From Chara braunii (Eukaryota > Streptophyta > Charophyceae > Charales > Characeae): a DNA stretch of 36,964 nt. The stretch is from assembly GCA_003427395.1 (NCBI GenBank), contig BFEA01000383.1, forward strand, positions 1,471,804 to 1,508,767, in the 5' to 3' direction. Under the pieces are notes generated by a model. The model did not search any database, was not told where the DNA came from, and saw nothing but the letters and a program-made list of their open reading frames with translations. The translations under genes and the position numbers were made by a program. Shown in pieces: positions 1 to 8,912 of the stretch (its first letter is position 1; each line of letters starts with the position of its first letter).

Positions 1-355
<355 letters not shown>

Positions 356-1602
356 TCTTCCCCTTTATTTCCCTCGAGTTGAGCAGGGCAGCATCATTTT
401 ACATTCCATGCATTTGGAAAGTAGCCCTGAGGCAGTACTGCAAAGTCCATGCAGTTAAAGAGTTGGCTCGGACTTTGCACATGTGCAATGATCCACCTCC
501 AAATTCACACCAAACACCCACACATGTGCAGCAAACACTCATGTGAGAGATCACACTTGCAACCGAGACACGAGATCCGAACAGCACTCAAAATTCCACA
601 CCAGATTATTATATTGCACAAAGAGATTGTTCAATGACTCAGGCGGTTTGTGCTGCCTCACCACGCAACACGAATCAGGTATGTAACTGCTTCCCTTCCC
701 CCTCTTGTGTCTCGCACTCTCCCTTTCTCTATGGTCTTCTCTCTGAACTTTATCACACAGCCCTATCTACTCTCTCCCTAGACTAGCCTACGATCTACCC
801 TGAATACACCTGCACCTCACTCCCCGGACCTCGGCGGCTATGGCCGCCACCCCTACTAGCTCAACCCTAGCTATATCTTCGCTCAAGTGCTCGTCTTCCT
901 CACGAAGCGCACATCTCCCAAGTCGTACACCGCACAAGCAACCTGCATCACTTCCGCACCTCACAGATTGAAGACCTGAAATCCATTGCACTGTAGAAGC
1001 TAAAAATCCCTGCAGGACTTTGCCCACAGCCTCCCTTGCGACCGATACTGGTCGTGTCTGCCTCTCTGCTGCAGTGTACCCCGTCGACCTTGGGACGCTG
1101 CTGTAAAGTTGGACTTTGGGACTTGACTTTCCTTGTCCAGACTTGCAGACAATTAACGGCCTGTGATGCTTCAGTACCCGACTTCTACCGGCCTAAGACC
1201 TTTCGACCTACGGACCCTGGACTCAACCTACTGGGACATACTGGCAACGCAACCACCTGGGACTCTGGGACCGGGACCCGGAATTGACAGTGTGAAATCC
1301 TTTCACTGTTTCACATGATTTCTCAAATAATTCCATCTGAAAGTATGGCCTTTATTGTGTCACACATCAGACCTTGCCAGAAAAGGGTTGATGGTAGAAG
1401 CAACCATCAATCCACATAGGTGGCTTTTCACACATGCATTCACATAGGCATATGACCACATGAGAGAACACAGTACTACACAAGCAGGGGATGCAAGAAT
1501 ACAAATTCTGCAACTCAACCAGTAAAGATCGGTAAAAAAGAAAAGCCCAAACAACACATAGGATATCCCAGGACAGGACTATACATCCCTTATTACACAG
1601 AC
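356..1602. other. No recognisable gene
   Basis: Read on both strands. Open frames are short and mutually overlapping, and none has family motifs. A pyrimidine-rich stretch lies around 690-780. The sequence may be decayed repeat or intergenic spacer; I see nothing else in it. Confidence 0.45.
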
Positions 1603-1734
1603 CTGAGGGATTGCATGTCCTGATGAACATGTGCCTGGTCAGCAGCAGCCTGAGATCTGGCAGTCGCAAGGATTGCCCGCTGCTTTGCTCGCTCCACTTG
1701 CCCTTCAACCCATTGCCGCTCACTTGCCGCAAAG
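1603..1734 (-). CDS. Possible internal exon, helical Ala/Gln-rich
   Basis: On the minus strand a splice-acceptor-like TTTTGCAG precedes 1734 and a donor-like CAG|GTCTGT follows 1603. They bound 132 bp of open frame. The encoded 44 residues (from about AASERQWVEGQVERAKQ to HVHQDMQSLR) are rich in Ala, Gln, Arg and Glu and look helical, possibly coiled-coil, unlike the surrounding frames. I do not recognise a family. No partner exon was found on either side, and the frame could also be read through to a stop at 1593. Alternatives are a pseudogene fragment or chance. Exon status is inference from splice-like borders and composition only. Confidence 0.3.
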
Positions 1735-2049
1735 CTGCAAAATCCAAGTAGTAGCTCCATTACTTCAGATTGGATAATTTTCCAGATTGGCACAAACCAA
1801 ACACCTAAAACTAAATAGAAGGAAGCATTGACCGTGGAGAAGAGTCACCAAACTACATGCCCCTCAGTTTCTCGTTGGCAAGCATTGACTCGAAAATTAG
1901 GTAACATGCACAAACAATGAAGCTATGATCACACAGGGAATGGAAAGGTTTACAATGTGGAGTTTCTCGATGAAGAAAACCATTCTCCCATCACTCTTCC
2001 ATTGAAAACAAGAAATAACAATAAGAGTTCAGCCCAATCGTAGGCCTCT
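1735..2049. other. No recognisable gene
   Basis: Anonymous sequence between the possible exon and the LTR of element A. The four bases next to the LTR end are CTCT (2046-2049), but no matching target duplication can be shown because the far end of element A is lost. Confidence 0.4.
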
Positions 2050-2716
2050 TGTTGCATACTAGTGAATACTTCACCAAGTATGGGCAGAACCAAAGATCAA
2101 CCAATATAGGATGAGCATGTATACAGCAGAAGTCTGAGAAATGGACTGACTCACAGAGACTACACTCACCCAAACATCACTCAACACATAAGCAATCGTG
2201 AGATGGAGGGTGTCTGAAGACCATACATAAACGATACTTCAGGCCCCGTACAATCAGTCACAGACGAATGGTGGGAGGAGAGACGATGGAGGTGGGAGGT
2301 ATAGGCAGCGCCAGATGTCACCGAGATAGAATCCAGAAGGTCACCGATATGGTAGTCCAAAATGTCACCGAACAAAATCAGAATGTCATGGACATAAGTC
2401 ACCAATGTCGGAGGTACAGAATCCTAATGTAACCGGTGTCCGATCTGTGATGCCGCCTGGTATATCTCCAATGTCTCGAATCCGGTAAGTATCACAGCCT
2501 CCTACCACCGATGTCCAATCACTGATCTCTGCCCAACTCGTTTCAAAGTCTCCAGTCTGAAGAAGAAGAAGAAGAAGAAGAAGAAGAAGAAGAAGAGAAA
2601 GAAGAAAGAAGAAAGAAGAAGGAGAAGAAGAGGAGGAGGAGAAGAAGGAGAAGGAGGAGGAGGAGAAGGAGGAGGAGGAGGAGAAGAAGAAGAAGAAGAA
2701 GAAGAAGAAGAAGAAG

Positions 2717-2747
<31 letters not shown>

Positions 2748-3350
2748 CTGAGGAAGAAGAAGGAGAAGTCTGAAGAAGAAGAAGAAGAAGAGAGGGGCAG
2801 AGCATGGGCGGAGATGGTGAGTAGCGCCAGGCCCTACCTGATGGGACAAGGTGGCGCGTTGGCTGCTGTGGGAGACGGCTGTGCTTCTGGGAGCTATGGC
2901 GCTCGTGGCTGCTGTCAGGTAAGTCTCCCTCCTCGCTCTTCCGTGCTGCAGTGCGCTAAACTTAGCGCTGCAGTTCCCAGCGCTGCGCTGAGCCCAGAAT
3001 AGCACAGCGCGGTCGCTCCTCAATGCCGCTGCTCCAAGATGCTGGCAAGGTCACTGGACCCGCCTAAGTACCGTCCGGCGGCCGGTCGGCCTCAATGCTG
3101 CCCAGCGCGCCGTGATCTGAGTCGTCAAGATTGACGATTCAGATCAGACCAGCGAGCGGCAGCCTCAAGAGCGCCGCCAGGCCCAACGGTAATGTCGTTT
3201 GGGCCTAGACCTGGTCTGCTGCAGGAAACCAACCGGTGGCCTCAATGGGGCCTGCCGGGAGAAGAGTTCGGCCTTTGGCTGGGCTGGCCTAAGTACCCCT
3301 TAAACTAGCGGTCGGTCCGAAAGGGACCCGTGTGGCATCAGTATGTAACA
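2050..3350 (-). repeat. 3' LTR of element A
   Basis: The LTR begins at 3350 (minus TGTTACATAC) and ends at 2050 (...GTATGCAACA), giving near-perfect short inverted ends with TG...CA termini. A polypurine tract lies immediately upstream at 3353-3368, as expected for a 3' LTR. A second copy lies at 34364-35451. Shared blocks include the segment just before each GAA tract and the GCCTCAA/AAGAGCGCCGCCAGGCCC region. The interior carries a long GAA microsatellite. Confidence 0.85.
2558..2796. repeat. (GAA)n microsatellite inside the LTR
   Basis: About 240 bp of GAA units with GGA-rich interruptions (roughly 2598-2690) and a short AGTCTGAGG interruption near 2747. The solo LTR at 34861-34930 has a shorter GAA tract at the same place, so the repeat belongs to the LTR family. 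Poly-Phe and poly-Ser frames read from it are artefacts. Confidence 0.97.
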
Positions 3351-3352
3351 CA

Positions 3353-3368
3353 CTCCCCCCCTTAAAAG
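3353..3368 (-). promoter_or_regulatory. Polypurine tract of element A
   Basis: The minus strand reads CTTTTAAGGGGGGGAG, ending two bases before the LTR start TGTTACATAC. This is the usual plus-strand DNA primer site of LTR elements. The pol frame ends just upstream of it. Confidence 0.8.
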
Positions 3369-3369
3369 A

Positions 3370-4516
3370 CCGAGCTACCTGCGAGGGCGAATTTGTCTGT
3401 CCGATACCTGGGTGGGTCGGGTGGGACGAACTTTGTCCTTGGTGAGTCGCCGGTCATTGTAGTTGGACTGAGTGGTGCAGATGCCTGTAAATCTGCGCGG
3501 GAGATCCAGCGTGCTTGAATGTGACTTGGTATTGCATTGGCTTGTTGCCATACTTGCGATGAGCGATGACACGGTCAACTTCCTGATNTCCGTCCATAGA
3601 GAGTGGATCCTGTGATCGTCGGCCCGGAAACTCGTCCTCAGAAGAAGGCGTGTACACGGTCCGCNTCGACGCATGGAAGACCGGGTGCATGCCGAGGTGC
3701 GGTGGGATGGCAATCACAAAGGAAGGGCCAGCAGGGTCATCGCCTGCTGCAGAAATTACCTTCCNTGGTCCAAACCATTTCGGGAGACGTTTGCGTGAGA
3801 CGTCTTGCTCCAGCGCNAATTCCTCAGCGAGGACCCAAACAAGGTCTCCCTCACGGAAAGGACATGGGAGTCGACGTCGGTTGGCTTGCTGCTGCATGCG
3901 GATTTGAGCCTTTTGCATGCTCGCTCGGGCTTTGATCAGCAAGTCCCAGTACTTCCGAACGGAAGCGGGAGAGCAAGCGACGTCGATGTCGGTGGCCCGT
4001 GACAAAAGAAGATCAGCAAAGACTCGGGCTTTCTCTCCACCGTGATGCAACTCGAATGGAGTGATGCAGATTGTCGGGTGCACCGAAGTGTTATAGGCAA
4101 ACTCGATGTCGGGAAGCCGGTCAACCCAATCTTTCTGGTCGGGATGGATGAGTGTACGTAATATCATTTGAGCGGTCTGATGCGCTCGTTCCGACTGTCC
4201 ATCCGTCTGCGGGTGCCGTGCGGAACACGGCTTCATAGTCGAACCAGACTCCATCAATGTCCAAAAGGCTGACATGAAGCGAGTGTCTCTGTCGATCACA
4301 AATGTCTTCCGGAACACCGTGGCAGGTAATCCAGCCGGTGTGCAAGAGTCGTGCGAGCTCGGGGGCTGTAGCACGGTACTTGCATGGAAGTAAACGAGCA
4401 TACTTGCTCAAACGATCCATGACCGTGAGGATGCCGTCATGACCAAGGCGATCGCGGGGAAACGGGCCTGTAACATCCATAGCAATGGAGAGGCGCGGAG
4501 CTCGAGGGATTGGCAT
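3370..4516 (-). pseudogene. Element A integrase core and chromodomain-like tail
   Basis: The C-terminal end of pol, in two frames. The upper frame (4516-4121) carries the first catalytic Asp in SIAMDVTGPFPRD and DRLSKYARLLPC. After a frameshift near 4300 the 315-residue frame (4401-3454) carries DRDTRF with the second Asp and HPQTDGQSE with the catalytic Glu. The Asp-Glu spacing counts 33 residues rather than the usual 35, so two codons look lost. The GP-x-KV SH3-like region follows, then IPPHLGMHPVFHAS, then a chromodomain-like segment (EVDRVIAHRKYG, QYQVTFKH) that lacks the usual Trp-Lys-Gly core. Such domains help target chromoviruses to heterochromatin. Four N codes fall inside. It is non-functional as it stands. 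Confidence 0.85.
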
Positions 4517-4541
4517 CGTTTTTTAGTTCGCCACAAGGCAC

Positions 4542-5110
4542 CTAAGATCTACCTTTGTAACGATGGCAAACTGCGCATGACTCAATGTACCTCGTGACGT
4601 CATGAAGAACGTCGGGCCAGTGACAACGCTGGCGGAGGCGGGCCAATGTGCAGGTCACGCCAAGGTGTGCCGAAAGTCGTGCGTTGTGGAATTCGCCGAG
4701 AAGGCGAGTCCGTAGGATGCGATCTTGCGGCACCACTAACAAGCCCTTTCCTCTTGTGCGAAGGAGTAGGAACCCGTTGGAGATACGATAGTGACCAGCC
4801 GGCGGGTGATCCGACGAAAGCTCCACGTAGAGCGCGGAGTATGTCGGGTCAAACTTGTAGCCGTTGACGGAGTGCTTCTGCAAATCGTCGTCGAGTTGGA
4901 CCGTCGCAGTCATAAGGGCACAGAAACCGGGCCGTCGTGAGAGGGCGTCCACTGCTCGGTTGGCGGGACCGGGAATGTCACATGGGTCGAAGTCGAACTG
5001 GTCAATGTAATACATCCATCGACCGATCGTGCTAGTGACTATGTCTTGCATTTTGTAGTAGGTCAACGGATTGTTATCCGTGTCGACGACCGAGAAGAAA
5101 GTGGCGCCAC
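4542..5110 (-). pseudogene. Element A RNase H end and integrase zinc finger
   Basis: This frame (part of 5201-4542) continues RNase H after a frameshift near 5100: DTDNNPLTYYK, then RWMYYIDQFDF, then the family hallmark AVDALSRRPG at the RNase H-integrase border. Next comes the integrase H2C2 zinc finger: FHNARLSAHLG supplies the two His and ESCAVCHRYK the two Cys. The finger assists integrase multimerisation and DNA-end binding in this family. The residues before about 5110 in this frame are read out of register. Confidence 0.85.
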
Positions 5111-5887
5111 CGTTTGAGAACGGTGACGAACGCGAGTAGCTCTTTCTTCCTAGCATCGTCGAGGGTGTTCGCGAGAGGCACCTTTTGGGAGAAGTACTCA
5201 ACCGGGTGCCAACCGTCCGAGTGGCATTGTTCTAATACCGCACCAATACCGTATCCCGAAGCGTCCGTAGTCACTTGGGTGGGTAGGGTGGGGTCATAAA
5301 TACGGAGGGCCGGTGCGTCTTGCATCACCGCCTTCAACATATGGAACGCGNCACGAGCTGCATCGTCGAACTCAAATGGTACCTTCGGGGACTGAAGTCT
5401 CGACAAAGGGGCTGCCACTTTGGAGTAAGACTCGACGAAGCGCTGATAGTAGACAGCNAGACCCATGAAAGAGCGTACGTCCGTCGTGCAACGGGGTTCC
5501 GGCCAATCCATGATGGCTTGCATCTTGTCCACTAAGGGACGAATGCCTTTCCGCGTCACATAATGGCCTAAGTACTCGTGCTCTTGTTTGACAAATTCGC
5601 ACTTGTCGCAGTTTGCTTTGTAATTGGCTGCTCGCAAACGATCCAATACTGCACGAAGGTGTACGAGGTGCTCGTCAAGCGTCCGGCTATAAACCAAGAT
5701 ATCATCGATGTAGATGAGGACGGTACGATCGAGCAAGTCTCGGAACCCCGTTGTCATGGCTGCTTGGAAGGTTGTCGAGGCATTGGTGAGTCCAAATGGC
5801 ATCACGACCCACTCAAAATGCCCATACCGCGTTTTGAAGGCGGTCTTTTACNGGTCTTGAGGCTGGATTTCGATCTGGTGGTAACCC
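5074..5887 (-). pseudogene. Element A reverse transcriptase / RNase H
   Basis: RT fingers and palm remain from GYHQIEIQPQD (5886 downward) through KTAFKTRYGHFEW, MPFGLTNAS and the catalytic YIDDILVYS (the YxDD box). The thumb/connection follows (YLGHYVTRKGI, WPEPRCTTDVRSFMG). RNase H starts at TTDASGYGIGAVLEQ and has KKELLAFVTVLKRWRHFLLGR. A TAA codon stands where a Tyr codon is usual, beside the N at 5852. The segment normally preceding GYHQI is deleted. Function would be cDNA synthesis in a virus-like particle; this copy cannot do it. Confidence 0.88.
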
Positions 5888-6733
5888 AAGGTCGTCGAGT
5901 TGTGCGCGAAGCACCTCGAGTTCCTCTTCGCTCATGCAGTAAATGCATCCATGCAGAGGGACGACACCCGCCTCGAGAGTAATCCCGTGACGTATGGGCC
6001 GATCCGGAACCGTTCCGATGGGAGCCTCGAAGACGTCTCCATATCCATCTAAGAGGTGAGTAATGCGTGGGTCCGACGGCGACGCGGCTGGTCCGTCCGT
6101 CGAGGGGAGGGCATGTAGGAAAACAACTCCCATCTCCTCTACGTCATTCCAAGCTATGGCGTCCCGAATCCTCGCGACGGGAACCACGTGACAAGCAATC
6201 GAAGTGTGAGGAGTCGCGATCGTACACAAGACTAACATTCCGTTCCGATTGCGGATGTGAACGGTTCGGTCATGAAAGTTTACCGGATGATCGGCGCTAC
6301 GCAACCAAGACATGCCTAGAATCATATTGAACTTGGTGTCAAGGATGTCAAAAGACACTGGCTCGCACGCAAGGGGGGCAAAGTACACCGGGACGCCGTC
6401 AACGCATCGGTCGATTGAATTTTGCGTGCAGCCGTCCGCAAGAGTGACTTGCGTAGGTTGCGTCTTCCTTCGAATGCGGGGGCCTAGGCCTGCACATGCC
6501 ATAAAGGCTTGACTCACAAAGTTGCGAGACGCTCCGCAATCAATCAAGCCACTGCAGGTGGCCTTTCAGATTTGAATGCGGATATAGAGCAAAGGAGCGT
6601 CGGTCTCAACGTACCTTCGGGTGGAGTACTCGCGGTCAATCTTCGCAAGATAGGAGCGGAGATTGACAACCGCTACTCCGTCGTCCGTCAACGGAGCTGG
6701 TACTGCAGCGTGCAAGTAGGAGCGTAGATTTGC
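5887..6733 (-). pseudogene. Element A protease and RT N-terminus
   Basis: An ATG at 6733 opens MANLRSYLHAAVPAPL and the frame runs in register to the protease. A single TGA (6566-6568) interrupts it seven codons before LIDCGASRNF. DCGAS is the aspartic-protease active site in this lineage (usually D-S/T-G-A), and FDILDTKFNMILGMSWL is the second conserved strand. After a linker the RT N-terminus appears (GCIYCMSEEELEVLRAQLDDL). At about 5887 the frame jumps straight to GYHQI of the RT palm, one base out of register. The usual WIRPS, GAPVLFV, CVDYR and FSKIDL segments are missing. Confidence 0.85.
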
Positions 6734-6735
6734 CA

Positions 6736-6969
6736 TCAAGGCGCGTTACAATGTGGCTTTGGCAAGGGTCCGGTCAAGGGTAAAGGCATCCAAGAGAAGT
6801 CCTCTCTCGTGAGCGGGTCGAGGTCCTCAAGCCTTGACCACGCCGTGGAGTCCTCGGAAATAAGTGACGAACTAACCGGTTCTCTTGCCAACGGTGTACA
6901 AGCTACGCATTCGCTTCCTAAGTGCGGGTTGTCGGAGGGCACGGTGCCCGACCCTCCTGCGTGTACCAA
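6736..6969 (-). pseudogene. Element A gag C-terminal remnant (probable)
   Basis: A minus frame ending at 6736 with EDLDPLTREDFSWMPLPL then LPKPHC. It lies directly upstream of the protease frame but in a different register. Position and the acidic, Pro-rich style fit the linker between the gag zinc knuckle and protease in this element type. No zinc knuckle is visible in this copy. Assignment is by position and resemblance only. Confidence 0.45.
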
Positions 6970-7373
6970 GTCCCTGCTTGGTGCAGTCCCTCACGTCTTT
7001 GCCTCGGCCTGTAGATGTGTCTTGGGATTTCGTTGCCGTTAATGCCCAGGCTGTGCTTCGGCTCAGACCAGTTCTGGTGGTTGTACCCCTGACAAAAGGG
7101 GTGCGCCACAGGGCTTCCATAGGTCCACGTAGGCTCGGCGCCCTGCTGTACAGCACAGCACAACCGACATGTGGCCGTGATAGCCGCCGGGTTCGCCCTT
7201 GGACGCGGAAGTGAAAAGACTAGCGCGGTCTTTTCTGTCGTGCGCCGAAATCCCCTCTACAGGGTTATTGGTTAGGTGCACGAAATAGAGGTCGCTAAAA
7301 ATAGAGGAAACAAAGCGCCGAATTTGAACTCGCTTTAGTTGGGGGAAAATCCAGCGACTTCGTGCCACTGTGA
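6970..7373 (-). other. Uncertain gag or leader remnant
   Basis: Several overlapping minus frames, none with a recognisable capsid or CCHC motif. The minus strand at about 7369-7352 reads GTGGCACGAAGTCGCTGG just after a possible LTR end (GTAACA), which could be a primer-binding site, but I cannot match it to a tRNA. Only about 630 bp separates this point from protease, too little for a whole gag. Confidence 0.3.
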
Positions 7374-8470
7374 TGTTACGATCCCCTTTCCATTTACTTA
7401 CTGATTGTTATTATTATTATTATTATTAATGTTATTACTTAATTTCCCAAATTTTTAGTTTCCCGCCTGTCGGTCTGTCACTTCGAGGGGGAGGCCGTCG
7501 ATTCGGGTTTTCGAACTGCAACTGCGGCCTTATGGCCTGGGGCTCTACCTACCCCTTGTATATCGCCTGTATCAAACTCGTTCGTCCGAACCTTGCAACG
7601 GGACCCCGATGGCCAGGTAAAGAGGCACATACAGTGAGGACTAAAAGGAAAAACAAAAATAAAATAAAATAAAAAATAAATTAAAAAAAAACAAACATAG
7701 TAAAAGAAAGCAAAGGAACGAGAAAGATTGAAAATCGGGTGCAAGATTTGTGCGTGAACGTGGATCGCTGCTCAGGCAAGGGTGCCGCGCGGAGAAATTC
7801 TGGGATGCCACCCTTTCCTTTTCAGCGATTAACATTATTATTATTATTATTATTGGTATTATTAATATTTCTTTATTACTACTTAGTTTTTCTAAAATTG
7901 GCTTATCCTTTTGCGGGAAGCCAACGGTTCGAATTTCGACGCCAACAGTCCGTAGCCTAAGTAGGCCAACCTTGCATATACTATCCGCGGGTGAGCCCCG
8001 ATCTGGCTCCGTGCGATGAGACCCCAAAAGAAGGGTGACCCGCGGCCGCATCGGTAGGAGGCCTATCAACCCCCTGTGGAGGGTCATAAGCCCTCTCCTT
8101 GCCATCCGACATGGGTACCCGATGAAGATGGGCCTGCGCTGCTATTTAAAAATGGAAAAGTGACTTCTAGTACTCCGTTATGGGACCACGGCGCAAAACC
8201 TGCAGTCATATTGCTAGGGTCTGGGACTGACAAGTGTGAGTTTAATACGTGATCGACCGTTGGGTTCTGGGTTGAGTATTAGTTTCTAAAATTTAATTAT
8301 TAATCCATTGTTTTAAAATTCTTGAAAAGCAGTAGAGTATGAAAAGGACTAATCAAAGTCCCTCGTTCAGAACGCAAAGGAAAACCCTATAAGAAAGGAG
8401 AGTGAGTCGGGATATCATCCGCGACGGGTCACCCGATAGCACGTTGTCTGTGCCACAGGCTCCGGTGTAG
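7374..8470. other. Non-coding block with AT-rich tracts
   Basis: ATT-rich tracts occur at 7408-7428 and 7829-7855 and an A-rich tract at 7640-7700. No protein is recognisable. A degenerate tRNA-like stretch on the minus strand and a GGTTCGAATTTC box (7924-7935, plus) hint at tRNA-derived repeats. Confidence 0.45.
7495..7565 (-). other. Degenerate tRNA-like sequence (CAT-type)
   Basis: The minus strand reads GGTAGAGC (D-arm-like), then AGGCCATAAGG (anticodon-arm-like, centred on CAT), then GCAGTTCGAAAACC (T-arm-like). The arms do not form a full cloverleaf, so this is at best a pseudo-tRNA or the head of a tRNA-derived repeat. Weak evidence. Confidence 0.22.
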
Positions 8471-8549
8471 GGAGGTGTGCTATCGGAAGTTGGTGACTTT
8501 GAGCTGTGTTGTTTACCGGTCAGGCGCTGTCTATAGAGAAAGGGCAGCT

Positions 8550-8912
8550 ATGGCGCTGCATGGATATAGGCCCGGGTACTGGTATCACCAGGCCCGCTCG
8601 AAGCCTGTGTCCGGGGAAGGGCCCTGGATTACAATCATACTCAATTATGACGGTGGAGATGAGCTGGTGATGAAGATCAACGTGGAGGGAGCAAGAGAGG
8701 GGGAGATGCAGACTAGCTCGAAGTTACAGGACGCGATTTCAGAGGCGAGAGACAGGGCTAAGAGACGTTGCAGACGGGACGGAGTGACGGCAAGGCTACG
8801 GATAACGGTGGCCTATCATGAGACTGAGACCTCGATGGACACAGCAGACCTGGAACAAATCCACCACGACAGGGACTCAGGAGGGGAAAGTGAGATGTGC
8901 GACGCAGATTGA
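8550..8912 (+). CDS. Small ORF, family member 1 (unknown)
   Basis: The ATG at 8550 opens 120 codons (an in-frame ATG at 8475 would add 25 residues). No known domain recognised. Landmarks are GPWITIILNYDGG, ELVMKINVEG, an Arg/Lys-rich RDRAKRRCRRDG segment, RLRITVAYHE and an acidic tail. The order ELV-K, then AKRR, then a V-Y strand followed by Ser/Leu-Glu matches the ORF at 11745-11999 by eye. The sequence looks soluble, with alternating strand-like and charged helical parts. It sits in an otherwise non-coding block. It may be a genuine small gene, an exon or a gene carried by an unrecognised repeat. Confidence 0.35.
   Translation: MALHGYRPGYWYHQARSKPVSGEGPWITIILNYDGGDELVMKINVEGAREGEMQTSSKLQDAISEARDRAKRRCRRDGVTARLRITVAYHETETSMDTADLEQIHHDRDSGGESEMCDAD

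Larger units (their letters stand above)
2050..6969 (-). mobile_element. Element A: degenerate Ty3/gypsy chromovirus
   Basis: Minus-strand LTR retrotransposon. Reading from high to low coordinate it holds a gag tail, aspartic protease, reverse transcriptase, RNase H, integrase with H2C2 finger, a chromodomain-like tail, a polypurine tract and the 3' LTR. The order PR-RT-RH-IN defines Ty3/gypsy. It is dead: there is a TGA before the protease active site, a deletion through the RT core, and several frameshifts. Single N codes at 3587-5852 suggest collapsed near-identical copies in the assembly. No 5' LTR matching 2050-3350 is visible to the right, so the 5' part of the element is missing or rearranged. 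Confidence 0.9.

Noticed and set aside
2386-3023. Long minus frames rich in Phe, Ser, Leu or Pro
   Set aside because: They are translations of the GAA microsatellite in the LTR and have no coding support.
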